Positions 38,407 to 47,775 of a DNA stretch of 64,000 bases are shown one piece after another (position 1 is the stretch's first letter; every line of letters starts with the position of its first letter). The notes under the pieces were generated by a model. That model was not told the DNA's origin, searched no databases, and saw only the letters and a program-made list of their open reading frames with translations. The stretch is from JAJRVM01 sp963700515 (GTDB lineage Bacteria; Planctomycetota; Planctomycetia; Pirellulales; Pirellulaceae). The DNA lies in assembly GCA_963700515.1 (NCBI GenBank), contig CAVOXY010000021.1, forward strand, positions 496,001 through 560,000. Reading direction: 5' to 3'. The translations under genes and the position numbers were made by a program.

Positions 38407-39339
38407 TCATCTCTCTTCCGACTGCTGCAGGACTTCCTGCAGAGTGTCCAGTAGCTCGGCAGCGGATTTGCGGCTCCGCCAGATCGGCCGGTTGCGATAC
38501 TGCTGCTGGAGATCGAGGTTGTAGATCATGAGGTATTGCTGGTACAGCCCTGCTGCCGCAACCACTTCACCGTTGGGATTGAGCAGGTAGCTGTCGCCGT
38601 ATCCAAACCCTTCGCCCCGCATTCCCTCCAGCGTGCGCGTCGGCACGACATTGTTCGCGCGGAGAAAGTAGACGCCGTTTTCGATGGCGCGCGCTATGTG
38701 ATCGTTCCGGACCATCTGGTAATGCTGGATCGGGTCGCCCACAAAATTGAAATGGGGAGCGAAGATCAAGCGTGCTCCCTTGAGAGCCAGGATGCGCGTC
38801 GGTTCGATAAAGCCACCGTCGGCACAAATAACGACTCCGAACTTCAAGCCGTTCCTTTCGAAGACCGGGAATTCCCGCCCAGGTGTGAAGTAGGGAAAGA
38901 TGGGCATCGCTTTGCTATAGCGACCCAACAGCTTTCCTTTTTCCATCACGGCAACCGTGTTATACAGCTTCTCACCACGCCGTTCGTTGAAGCCGACCAT
39001 GAACAGCGAATCGAAGGAAGCCGTTTGCTCCAGAACGCGCTTCATCTCGGGCGAGTCGATGGCGAAGCTGTGCTGGCGTGCGTCTTCTTCGGTGGAGTAA
39101 TAGCCCGTCAGCAACGATTCCGGAAACGAGACGATGTCCAATCGCGCTGCCTGGGCCAGCTGCAGGCCTTGGATGACCGTGCCCAGATTGGCCTCGAAAT
39201 CACCCTGTTTGCAGATGCATTGATAGTGCCCGATCCGGACATAGCGGGCAGTGTCCGAGATTTCCTCTTGGCCCCGACCGGCGAGTGGCAGAGCCGAACA
39301 CAGAACGCTGACGAAGCCGAGAATCAAAGGGATTTTCAC
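38407..39339 (-). CDS. exported carbon-nitrogen hydrolase (nitrilase superfamily)
   Basis: This is 310 residues with a GTG start at 39339 behind GGAG and a signal peptide. The catalytic triad is intact: Glu in FPESLLTGY, Lys in GRYSKAMPIF and Cys in GVVICADGGFIEPTR. A further conserved strand VGDPIQHYQMVRNDHIARAIE follows. The length fits the family. Nitrilase-superfamily enzymes hydrolyse amides, carbamoyl groups or nitriles; secreted planctomycete members are uncharacterised. It is convergent with the S9 peptidase gene. Confidence 0.9.
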   Translation of the reverse strand: MKIPLILGFVSVLCSALPLAGRGQEEISDTARYVRIGHYQCICKQGDFEANLGTVIQGLQLAQAARLDIVSFPESLLTGYYSTEEDARQHSFAIDSPEMKRVLEQTASFDSLFMVGFNERRGEKLYNTVAVMEKGKLLGRYSKAMPIFPYFTPGREFPVFERNGLKFGVVICADGGFIEPTRILALKGARLIFAPHFNFVGDPIQHYQMVRNDHIARAIENGVYFLRANNVVPTRTLEGMRGEGFGYGDSYLLNPNGEVVAAAGLYQQYLMIYNLDLQQQYRNRPIWRSRKSAAELLDTLQEVLQQSEER

Positions 39340-39599
39340 GGTGTGTTACTCCAGGAAGCTAACCGGCGGGTGGCCGCAGCCAAAACGGGTGTCAAGGTGT
39401 CTGGCATTGCTGACTTGGACGACCGGAACGATTAGGGAGTGCGGAATGCGCAATGCGGAATCAGCAGTCGTTATGTGCACGGTCAAAGTGTTTGCCACCC
39501 CTGCATCTCTCACGCATTCGCACTCCGCATTCCGCATTCCCGATTCGTTCCCCACGGCAGTCGCTCACGAAATCGCTACCGAGTCATGTACCGAGCACT
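39340..39599. other. intergenic with dispersed repeat copy and inverted AT-GC repeats
   Basis: It contains the second copy of the dispersed repeat (39373-39463) and inverted GCATTCCGC-type elements further on. No gene. Confidence 0.5.
39373..39463 (+). repeat. dispersed repeat, copy 2 (about 90 bp)
   Basis: This matches 28729-28827 over GCCGCAGCCAAAA...GCTGACTTGGACGACCGGAACGAT and then GCGGAATGCG-type units. Near 39512-39546 the same GCATTCCGC motif recurs in inverted orientation, allowing a large hairpin. Confidence 0.8.
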
Positions 39600-40496
39600 C
39601 TAATTCGTTCCCGGCTTCTTCAACAAGCCACTCGCCTGCATCCAATCTTGCAACCGCTGGTTCCAAGTGGAAACTGGGTTGGCGGAGGGGCGGATGCCGT
39701 AGCCATGTCCGCCGACGGAGTAAATGTGAGCCTCGGCGGGCACGCCAACTTCCTTGAATTTCGCCAGCAGCATGGCCGATTGCACGCCGCGGTACGAATC
39801 GTCCAGTGTGACGGCCAGGAACGTCGGAGGAGTCTCTTTGGTGATTTTCACCAACGAGCCGATCTCGGGGACGTTGTCTTGATAGTCATTGCCGAGATAG
39901 GCGGCGTAAATCGGGCACATGAAATCGGGTCGAGCGCTCAGGTCGTCCGCGGCATCGACCCGGTCGTATGTCGTTTCATCAAAATGCGTACCGGCCATCA
40001 CCGTCAGGTGGCCGCCGGCTGAGAAGCCGAGGATGCCTATGCGGTGCGGATCCACATCCCAATCAGTCGCGTTCTGACGCACGATTCGGATCGCCCGCTG
40101 AGCGTCCTGCAGTGGTTCCCAGTGTGGACGTTTGGGATCGCGGCGCGGGACGCGGTACTTCAGCACGGCGGCGGTGACTCCGAACGAATTGAACCACTCG
40201 GCCAGTTCGAGACCCTCCAGATCCCAGGCCAGAATGTTGTATCCGCCGCCGGGGCAGATCACGATGCCGCAGCCGTTGGCGATGTCGGCTGGTGCGCGAT
40301 AGATTGTCAGCGTCGGCTCGTCCACGTAGGTGATACGTTCGGGAGTCTGTTTGGCCTGCAGTTCGGCGATTTGATCCGGCGCGATCGGGACGGCATCTTT
40401 CGGAAGCCCGTGGGGCCACAATGTGACCACCGGTTTGTCGTCGGCGATCGCCACAGCGGCCAGCGCCAACAGCAGTGTAAGGGTCAGTGTCTTCAT
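39600..40496 (-). CDS. exported alpha/beta hydrolase (esterase/lipase, BD-FAE-like)
   Basis: This is 298 residues from ATG 40496, which starts the signal peptide KTLTLTLLLALAAVAIA; the longer frame from 40541 has no ribosome site. ICPGGGYNILA is the oxyanion-hole loop with HGG-like glycines. ILGFSAGGHL carries the nucleophile Ser. A Lys-rich strand (FLAVTLDD) gives the Asp region and SVGGHGYGIRP the His. This is the pattern of secreted esterases that remove acyl groups from hemicellulose. Neighbours on this strand are carbohydrate enzymes too, but separated by repeats. Confidence 0.88.
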   Translation of the reverse strand: MKTLTLTLLLALAAVAIADDKPVVTLWPHGLPKDAVPIAPDQIAELQAKQTPERITYVDEPTLTIYRAPADIANGCGIVICPGGGYNILAWDLEGLELAEWFNSFGVTAAVLKYRVPRRDPKRPHWEPLQDAQRAIRIVRQNATDWDVDPHRIGILGFSAGGHLTVMAGTHFDETTYDRVDAADDLSARPDFMCPIYAAYLGNDYQDNVPEIGSLVKITKETPPTFLAVTLDDSYRGVQSAMLLAKFKEVGVPAEAHIYSVGGHGYGIRPSANPVSTWNQRLQDWMQASGLLKKPGTN

Positions 40497-40863
40497 GATC
40501 TCTGCTCTTCGTGAGAGTTTTAGCTGGCGGGATGCACGCATGCTGTAGGACGTAATGTCGTGTCGCGTCGAGCAAGTGGGAAGCGATGGGGGCTACATAA
40601 ACGGAATAAATTCCGTTCTACAGCCGGCAGGTCTAGTCCACTGCGGTTGCCTACCAGCTTAACCGATCAGTGCCCCCGGTCCAAGCAAGCCCAGACCGAC
40701 GGAGTACCCGCGGTGTGAGGAATGATGCCTGGAAAAGGCGATTGGACGTCGCGGCACTCTTGCGGTACGTCGCGGGCGACAACACAATGGGAGCAGACTG
40801 GATTCGCTGAAGATCCCCGTAACGTGGGCTCATCACCGTTCTTCTGACAGCGGGAGTATTACC
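40497..40863. other. divergent intergenic region, no gene seen
   Basis: About 370 bases separate the hydrolase (minus) and the GH32-like gene (plus). No gene or repeat was recognised. Confidence 0.45.
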
Positions 40864-43008
40864 ATGATTCGACACATACGAAGTACGTACTGCATTGTTG
40901 CAGCGTTGTCATCTCTCCTGGCGGGGCTCTGCTTCGCGGAGGGAGCGGAGAACCGGGTGATCACGAACAAGACTCTCGTCGCCTGGGTGGCACCTGCCAA
41001 TCTGACGCAGCGTGGCGGCAGCGTGCTGACGATCGAGAAGGCCGGCGGCGTCTTCGATGCCATTGTGTTTGGCGAACTGGCGGCGTCCAAATGGATGGCG
41101 GGTAGCGACGGGTTCAGTCGCACAGAGCAGGATCAGGCGGCCTGGCCCACGGAGGTTGCCGACAGCGCGACGCAGGTGCAGATCGCGATCGTCTACCGGG
41201 ACCAGCAGATCAGCATCTACCGTAACGGGGAGTGTTGCGCGGACTATACCGCCAGTGGCCTCCAGCGATTTGGCGGTGACAGTCTGGTGTTGATGGGGCT
41301 GCGCCACTTGGGAGCTCGGCCTGACAATCGGTTCTTCACCGGCATCATCGATGACGCGCGACTGTATGATGTGGCGTTGGACGCGCAGCAAATTGCCGCT
41401 CTGAAGCCGAATCAGGCATCGGAACCAGCGCCGTTGGCCTGGTGGAATTTCGAAGATGGCAGTGCGACCGATCGGATGAAGACGTTTCCCGTTACCACGC
41501 TGTTGGGCGATGCACGTATTGCCGGCGGCAAGTTGATCCTGGCCAACCCAGGCGATTACCTGCTGGCGTCCAACGTGGAGCCTGACACGAACCTGGCCTC
41601 TTCCGACCTGAACGTGACCGATCAGTTGGCACGTGCGCTGCGCGAGAAACTTCTCTCCGATCCGTACCGGCCCGGATACCACTTCGTGGTACCCGAAGGA
41701 CAAGCGATGCCGTTTGATCCCAACGGGGCGATCTTCTGGAAAGGACGGTACCATCTCTTTTACATCTTCCAGGACAAGCGAGGTCACAATTGGGGTCACG
41801 TATCGAGTACCGATCTGGTGCACTGGCGGCACCATCCGACCGGGTTGGTGGCGGGGATGTTCAGCGGCAATTGCTTCATCAACAAGGATGGCCGCCCGAC
41901 CATGTGCTACCACCAGGTTGGCCAGGGAAACGCCATGGCGGTGGCGGTGGATGACGAATTGAACGAATGGGAAAAACTGTCTTCTAATCCCATCACTCCG
42001 AAGACCGAGCCAGGTGACCCGTGGCACGACAAGTATCGATCCTGGGATCCGTACGGATGGCTAGAGAATGGCACCTATTACGCCATCTTTGGCGGCGAAC
42101 GGCCGGGAATCGTGAAATCCGATCGCTTGGAAGGCCCGTGGAATTACGTCGGCGACCTGCTTGCCAACACAGTTGACGGAGTGTCCATCAGCGAGGACGT
42201 GTCGTGTGCCGATTTCTTTCCGATCGGAAACCAGCGGATGCTGCTTTGCATCAGTCACCGGCTCGGCTGCCGGTACTACCTGGGCCAGTGGAAGGACGAG
42301 CAGTTTCATCCGACGTTTCATGAGAAGATGAGTTGGGTGGACAATTCTTTCTTTGCGCCCGAAAGCTTGCTGGATGACAAGGGCCGCCGGATCATGTGGG
42401 CGTGGATTTTCGATGGTCCCGCCTTCGCCACACGGAGCGACTTCGGCTGGTCGGGAACCATGAGTCTACCGCGTGTCCTGTCGTTGGGTGAGGATGGCCT
42501 GCTACGCATGAGTCCGCCCGAAGAGCTCGCGCTGTTGCGTTATAACAGCCAGCAACGCTCGGATCTGGTCGTCGCGGCTGACACGGAGTTGCCCTGTGAG
42601 GGGATACGGGGCAACAGCATCGAACTCTGTCTGGAAATCAGTGCGAAAGATGCCCGGCAATATGGCGTCAAAGTGTGCTGTTCTCCCGACGGCGCCGAAC
42701 AAACGCTCGTCTATTACGACGCGACGGAGGAGAAACTGACGGTTGATACCAGCAAATCGAGCTTGACGGAGGGGGCGAAGAGCGTCGAGGCGGGGCCGCT
42801 GAAATTGCCGGCGGACGAGCCGCTCAAGCTGCGCATCTTTGTCGATAAGTCCGTCATCGAGGTGTTTGCCAACGATCGCCAGGCCGTGATGCGACGCATC
42901 TATCCCTCGCGAGCGGACAGCCTGGATGTGAAGCTGTTTGCCAACGGTGGTGAGGCGCGTGTCAAGAACCTGGAAGCCTGGGAAGTGATGCCCTCCAATC
43001 CATATTGA
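40864..43008 (+). CDS. exported GH32-like enzyme with LamG-type domain; acid/base Glu replaced by Ser
   Basis: This is 714 residues, ATG 40864 behind GGGAG, with a signal peptide. Residues about 30-190 form a LamG/concanavalin-like domain (FFTGIIDDARLYDVALDAQQ). The GH32 five-bladed propeller starts near residue 275 with MPFDPNGAIFWKGRYHLFY, the nucleophile Asp block. RSWDPYGWLENG stands for the RDP block. The third block reads EDVSCADFFPI where typical enzymes have W-E-C-P-D, so the acid/base Glu position is Ser. The C-terminal beta-sandwich (RIFVDKSVIEVFANDRQAVM) is standard. Family members cleave fructans; activity here is uncertain because of that change. Confidence 0.85.
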   Translation: MIRHIRSTYCIVAALSSLLAGLCFAEGAENRVITNKTLVAWVAPANLTQRGGSVLTIEKAGGVFDAIVFGELAASKWMAGSDGFSRTEQDQAAWPTEVADSATQVQIAIVYRDQQISIYRNGECCADYTASGLQRFGGDSLVLMGLRHLGARPDNRFFTGIIDDARLYDVALDAQQIAALKPNQASEPAPLAWWNFEDGSATDRMKTFPVTTLLGDARIAGGKLILANPGDYLLASNVEPDTNLASSDLNVTDQLARALREKLLSDPYRPGYHFVVPEGQAMPFDPNGAIFWKGRYHLFYIFQDKRGHNWGHVSSTDLVHWRHHPTGLVAGMFSGNCFINKDGRPTMCYHQVGQGNAMAVAVDDELNEWEKLSSNPITPKTEPGDPWHDKYRSWDPYGWLENGTYYAIFGGERPGIVKSDRLEGPWNYVGDLLANTVDGVSISEDVSCADFFPIGNQRMLLCISHRLGCRYYLGQWKDEQFHPTFHEKMSWVDNSFFAPESLLDDKGRRIMWAWIFDGPAFATRSDFGWSGTMSLPRVLSLGEDGLLRMSPPEELALLRYNSQQRSDLVVAADTELPCEGIRGNSIELCLEISAKDARQYGVKVCCSPDGAEQTLVYYDATEEKLTVDTSKSSLTEGAKSVEAGPLKLPADEPLKLRIFVDKSVIEVFANDRQAVMRRIYPSRADSLDVKLFANGGEARVKNLEAWEVMPSNPY

Positions 43009-43016
43009 AGCACTCG

Positions 43017-43680
43017 TCACACAGGTACAAAGCCGACCACGGCACGAACCGGCATCGTCCAGATTTCCATTTCCAACTGCTGACGCACTTCAAAACCGGC
43101 TTCGCGCAGGAACTGCGTGGCGTCGATTGGCTGGCAATCGACGATATGAGGGAAGTGCTGGTGCATCCAGACGTACGTCTTCTCCAGGATGCTGGTGTGT
43201 TGGCCATCGCTGACGGTCGCCATCGAGACAACCACGAGTCGGCCACCCGGCTTGAGCACCCGGCGGACTTCCGCCAACACGGCGGGTATATCTTCCAGCG
43301 GGAACAATTCCAGGGTAAAGCTCGTGAACGCCGCATCAAAGCTGCCGGCTTCAAAAGGCAACGAACGGGCGTCGCCAACGGTCAAGCTGACACGGTCTGA
43401 CAGGCCTTTGTCGGCGAGTTTGTCCTGGGCGACATGCAGCATGCCGGGGGACACATCGATCCCGCACACTTGTCCGCCGGCACCGACGGCGGTCGGCCAG
43501 GTTGATCAAGCTGTTGCCGGTGCCGAAACCGATTTCCAGCACACGTTCTCCCTGCTGCAACTGAAGCGCCGTCTCGCCGGCCTCGCGCGCCTTGTGTTCG
43601 TTCCCATCGGCGATCATGTCATACGCTCGACTGATGCGATCGTAAAACGACTGGTTGGTGCTCTGCTGGTGGTCAGGCAT
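43017..43680 (-). CDS. class I SAM-dependent methyltransferase (one frameshift)
   Basis: Corrected near 43494 this is 220 residues. The start is the ATG at 43680 with AAGGAG nine bases upstream. ERVLEIGFGTGNSLINLA is motif I. After the shift, GIDVSPGMLHVAQDKLADKG, VGDARSLPFEAGSFDAAFTS and VLKPGGRLVVVSM give motifs II to IV. This UbiE/Methyltransf_11-type protein would methylate a small molecule or lipid; the substrate is not deducible. It follows the giant kinase gene on the same strand by only five bases, so it may be the last gene of that operon. Confidence 0.8.
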
Positions 43681-43685
43681 GCGGT

Positions 43686-45560
43686 TTATCTCCTTGAAAG
43701 AGGCACTCTCTTTGCTCGGCACTGGGAGTCGGGCAGACGGTCAATCAACCTCCGGATCGCGTTGGATACTGCGCGCAAGCGGAACCCGACGTTGAAGCTG
43801 CGGGTCGTGGGGCGCGCTGCTGCCCGGAAGGCCGCTTCGATATCGATCGGACTGCTCCAGGAATCTTGCCCCCGCATGATGCATTGCACGCGTGCGTCAA
43901 CTTCCGTTATGGGGAACTCGCCATCCAAGACCACCTGTCCTCGGGTCCCGATGGGGTACCGCCTGTAAAACTCTTGACACCACTCATACATGTTGCCGTA
44001 AACGTCGAACAGCCCAAAATCGTTAGGCAGCAAGCTTCCGACGGGCCAGGTGCGGTCGCCGGAGTTGATGTCGCACCAGGCGAAATGGAGTAGCACGTCG
44101 TCGCTGCGCCCATAGCAGCGATTCACCTCGGACCCTGCTCGGCAGGCGTATTCCCATTCGGCCTCCGTGGGCAGACGATAGCCGGTTCGGTGCAGGTAGT
44201 CCACCGGTAACGCCATCCCTTCCTTGATTTCGGGGATCGCCGGATAGCACATCTGATCTTCCGGGGTCCCTTCTTTCTCACTCAGCCAGCGGCAGTAAGC
44301 GACGGCATCAAACCAAGTTACCGTTCCCTGGGGACAATCTTCTGTCGGCGAGTATTTCTTATTGGAGTAGTGGTCATAGCTGGGAACGTCCTGTAAGAAA
44401 GCACGGAATTGCTGCACCGTTACTTCGGTGCAGCCGATGGCATAGGAGCGGGGGATGTGCCGAAGGTGTAAGGGTTCGTTGGAGTAAATCTTCCCCGCCG
44501 TGCAGGGCGAGCCCATCATGAATTGAACTGGCCCAGGGACCACGATCATCTTCTGTCCAAGAGGAGTGAGGAAAACTCTCTGGCTGTCGTCCGGAACGCC
44601 ACGAGGGATTTGCCGTTCGATCTCAGCCAGTTCCGGTTCCCGTCCCCAGCGGCGAAGCACCCATTCGGCTGCCACATGCAGTCCCGGGTCGGTCATGTGG
44701 CGATAACAACTGAGTAGCTGTGGTACCACGGCCGTCTGCAAAACAGGAGACGGTGACGTGTACTGGCCCAACCCCAGGATCAGCGCGCGTTGAATCGAGA
44801 GGTCGGTTTCGACGGGCAATCGTTCCGCGATCGTACTGGGCGAGACCCGCGTCGTGCTGAATCGAGAGAAGATGTAGGTGCGCAGACTCGGGTCCGGGGA
44901 ATGCCGCAATAAGGGCCACACAATATCCGCATGTCCCATGCGCAGCAGGCCGAGGGCGGCGTTGGCCTGGCGACTGGCCAGCGTATCCTGGTCGTTTTCG
45001 GAAATCCTGGGTCGCTGCCAGACGGAAGCTGTGATTACCTTCTGCTCTCCCGGCATGTACGCCGCGCCCATCGTGACCGGGCGATAGCCATCGAGGACGA
45101 GTGGGCGGCAGGCTTCCAGGTGTGGCCCGGGTTCCAGGTCGTACAATGCGAGTGCTTGAAACTCCGCACTCGTCCGATGCAAGCAGATGTACCTCCGCTC
45201 CAATACGCCTTGCGCGATGAACGCCTGGAATGGACCGGTATCTCGGATCGCGGCAAGTTCACGCTGCGACTGCAGTCCGGCATAGCCTTCCAAGCCGGCA
45301 TCCATCGCCTGCCGCAGCAGCGACACGGCTCGCTCCGTATAGCGATTCGCTTTTTCCAGATCCGGGCTTTCGATCGCACCCGCCACCATGGCATAGGCGG
45401 CAGCGGCCAGATGCAAGGTGCGGGGGTCGGTGAGATGGTCCTGGATCACCCTTTCCAGTTGCTGCAGGCCGACGACATCGTCCCCTAAAAAGCTGGTAAC
45501 GATCGCTGCCAGTTGTGCCTTCTCCGCATCAGATACGCTGAGTTCACTAAATCGGGCCAA
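43686..45560 (-). CDS. kinase-nSTAND-FGE protein, part 4: formylglycine-generating-enzyme-like domain
   Basis: This is the C-terminal 620 residues of one giant gene (43686-49695). It begins in a helical repeat region (GLQQLERVIQDHL, TYIFSRFSTTRVSP, HEAT/TPR-like). The FGE-sulfatase domain follows: MIVVPGPVQFMMGSP, EPLHLRHIPRSYAIGCTEVT, RLPTEAEWEYACRAG, GLFDVYGNMYEWCQEFY and FNVGFRL. The domain is complete. Paired catalytic Cys of true FGE is not evident, so it may bind a ligand rather than oxidise sulfatase cysteines. The frame joins the preceding part near 45600, where RFRAMAR continues as RIGNAEAARADLARF. Confidence 0.85.
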   Translation of the reverse strand: MARFSELSVSDAEKAQLAAIVTSFLGDDVVGLQQLERVIQDHLTDPRTLHLAAAAYAMVAGAIESPDLEKANRYTERAVSLLRQAMDAGLEGYAGLQSQRELAAIRDTGPFQAFIAQGVLERRYICLHRTSAEFQALALYDLEPGPHLEACRPLVLDGYRPVTMGAAYMPGEQKVITASVWQRPRISENDQDTLASRQANAALGLLRMGHADIVWPLLRHSPDPSLRTYIFSRFSTTRVSPSTIAERLPVETDLSIQRALILGLGQYTSPSPVLQTAVVPQLLSCYRHMTDPGLHVAAEWVLRRWGREPELAEIERQIPRGVPDDSQRVFLTPLGQKMIVVPGPVQFMMGSPCTAGKIYSNEPLHLRHIPRSYAIGCTEVTVQQFRAFLQDVPSYDHYSNKKYSPTEDCPQGTVTWFDAVAYCRWLSEKEGTPEDQMCYPAIPEIKEGMALPVDYLHRTGYRLPTEAEWEYACRAGSEVNRCYGRSDDVLLHFAWCDINSGDRTWPVGSLLPNDFGLFDVYGNMYEWCQEFYRRYPIGTRGQVVLDGEFPITEVDARVQCIMRGQDSWSSPIDIEAAFRAAARPTTRSFNVGFRLRAVSNAIRRLIDRLPDSQCRAKRVPLSRR

Positions 45561-47775
45561 GTCGGCCCGTGCGGCCTCGGCATTGCCGATCCGCGCTACG
45601 CGCCATGGCGCGAAAACGATAAAACGCAGCTCCTTTGTCAGCCCGGGCGATCAGCCAATCAAACTCCGTCACGGCCTCAGCGAAATCGTCCAACCAGAAC
45701 AGCGCACGAGCGCGCGTGAGGTGAGCGTCCAAATCGTCCGGTTTCTCCTGCAAATCGACCTCTGCCGCGGCAACCTCCCGGCGGCAAATTGTCTCCAACG
45801 CGTCTGCTGATCCAGAGTGGCTGATGGCGAGATCGAACAGGGACATGCTCAGGTATTCGACGTGTCCGAACGATTCGGAAGTACAGTCAGATTTGGTGGC
45901 GGACCAGGCATTACCATTAGACCGTACGCCGCAATACTTCTGCTGGCCATCACTCCCCTCGAATGCCTGTACCGACACAGGCTTATCGAACCCAGCCTTG
46001 TCAATCGACTCATAAGCGGAGTGAAAGGTAGCCTTCGTTCCCGCCACGTAGATCCGTCGGTCCTCGTTCAGCGATTGACACCACACGCCACAATATCGTT
46101 CCAGCTTGGATCCTTCCACCTGGATGACGTAGCCAGCCACATCGGTGGCCCGAAGACCCGCATCGCGCATCTCTTCGTCGCGGCTCAAGACCTCCTCGGC
46201 GGAAAGATTGAGTCCGAAATGATAGTCGCGTCTGCCTCGCTTCCATACCGCGGCCACCCGCACGGTACCCTCGTGATCGTAGGGACGTACGTGAAAGGGA
46301 TAGTATCCCGATTCTTTCAGCGTTTGGCAGAGTGACTCGACCTGGTCAAGCGGCAAAGTCTGGCAGCAGGCAAATCGCTCGTCCAGCATGCCGTCCGCTC
46401 GTACCAGCTGCTCTACGGACTCCAGGGCGGGAGCCGGCCAGCGTGGATCCAATGGGGCGTCCGGCCAGTGGTAGGACAATTCCCTCGTCAGTTCCGCCTG
46501 AAGCAGGTGACTGGCAATATCCCCGTGAGCGGAGAACGTGTCGAAAAGTTTCACGAATTGCTCTGGTTCGGCAGCCAAGATGGCTTCAGCCAATATGTCA
46601 ACACGATCGGCCCCATAGATTTCCAGGATGTCGGTCGCCAGATCTCGTTGGGTCAGCGCGTAGGATCCGTCACGGCTGGAGAAGACGGACACGAGTGGCT
46701 CCAACAGTTGCTGGCGGATCGGATGCAACATGCTCATCCAGACGGTGGCGTGCAGGGAGTTCTCGCTGACCAATGCCGAAACAACTCGAGCTGAGATGCC
46801 ATTCCAGCGAGGTGAGTCGGGGTCAAAGCAGGCCAACGCACTGGCCGCGCGAAGGAGCTCCCCACTGGAATCGCGGGATGAGTCTTCGGCAATCTGCCAG
46901 AGATCTTCGCGAATCATCTCCGCATGGCGGGATAACGATTGCCGCAAGACAGCAACTTCGTCGGGGGCCGCCGTGAGCAGACATTGCTTCACATATTCGA
47001 CGTGAACGGCATCGACCGGTAGCATGGCGACACGTCCGCGCCATTGCAGGCCGGGATTGTCGGAGGCGATCAGTTTCTGCAAAGGCTTGGTGGTCCACCG
47101 TCGGTACCCCTCCAGCTTGCCGACAAGGTTGGGCAAATCAGCGGTGCGAGCCGTCGCGATCTGTTCGACCAGGGCGTCGGCTTGCACGGTGCCAAACGTC
47201 TCGAAGCCGACCCATGCCAGCAGGGCGATGAGAAGGGTGATCGATGCTGCTCGCAAGCCGTGCACGACACTTGCTCTGTGCATCATTTTGCGCTGCGCAT
47301 CATCCCAGGACCGTTTCCGCGTCAGCAAACGAATCGTGAAATGTTCCCAGCTACTGGGGAGGAGTCGATTTTGCGGTTTGAGATTCCACAGGACGGCACG
47401 TTCGGCCAGTCGCAGTTCGGCGCGGCCGCGGCGTGTTTCACGCTGCTTGCGCGTCAACCACGCGCGCAGAGGTGTAATCAGATAGTCGTGAGTCAGCTGG
47501 TAGTACTTCTGCCCCGTTGCGGCAGACACGTCGGTCTGGTCCGCGGCAGCCATACCGGCTGGATCGCTGGGTGTGATCAGACGCAGCTCCCTGTCCAGGA
47601 TCCGTAAGAGATCTTCGAAATCCTTGAGACGGTGCGCATAACCGGATAGACTCAGCAACTCCTCGTACGAACGCATCTGCCGCCTGATCGCTGCACCCGA
47701 CTCGGGGAGCAGGGCGAAGTACGCGTCGCGCCGACTGCTGGTGATATCGATGTTCCGGTGGTGCCGTCGAACTGG
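45547..47775 (-). CDS. kinase-nSTAND-FGE protein, part 3: winged helix/TM and helical-repeat middle
   Basis: This is the middle of the same gene, about 740 residues. DAYFALLPESGAAIRRQM and YYQLTHDYLITPLRAWL are the NTPase-associated winged-helix end typical of nSTAND proteins, the latter being the THDYL motif. One transmembrane helix follows (ASITLLIALLAWVGFETFG), then alpha-helical repeats and two beta segments (YYPFHVRPYDHEGTVRVAAV and YVIQVEGSKLERYCGVWC), which may bind a ligand. A TPR-like segment ends it (DAHLTRARALFWLDDFAEAV). It is joined upstream near 47770 and downstream near 45600 by single-base shifts. With a TM here, the FGE part would sit outside the cytoplasm and the kinase inside. 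Confidence 0.75.
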   Translation of the reverse strand, partial: PVRRHHRNIDITSSRRDAYFALLPESGAAIRRQMRSYEELLSLSGYAHRLKDFEDLLRILDRELRLITPSDPAGMAAADQTDVSAATGQKYYQLTHDYLITPLRAWLTRKQRETRRGRAELRLAERAVLWNLKPQNRLLPSSWEHFTIRLLTRKRSWDDAQRKMMHRASVVHGLRAASITLLIALLAWVGFETFGTVQADALVEQIATARTADLPNLVGKLEGYRRWTTKPLQKLIASDNPGLQWRGRVAMLPVDAVHVEYVKQCLLTAAPDEVAVLRQSLSRHAEMIREDLWQIAEDSSRDSSGELLRAASALACFDPDSPRWNGISARVVSALVSENSLHATVWMSMLHPIRQQLLEPLVSVFSSRDGSYALTQRDLATDILEIYGADRVDILAEAILAAEPEQFVKLFDTFSAHGDIASHLLQAELTRELSYHWPDAPLDPRWPAPALESVEQLVRADGMLDERFACCQTLPLDQVESLCQTLKESGYYPFHVRPYDHEGTVRVAAVWKRGRRDYHFGLNLSAEEVLSRDEEMRDAGLRATDVAGYVIQVEGSKLERYCGVWCQSLNEDRRIYVAGTKATFHSAYESIDKAGFDKPVSVQAFEGSDGQQKYCGVRSNGNAWSATKSDCTSESFGHVEYLSMSLFDLAISHSGSADALETICRREVAAAEVDLQEKPDDLDAHLTRARALFWLDDFAEAVTEFDWLIARADKGAAFYRFRAMARSADRQCRGRTGRLGPI

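Noticed and set aside
40909..42027. 372-residue minus-strand frame
   Set aside because: It is antisense to the GH32-like enzyme.
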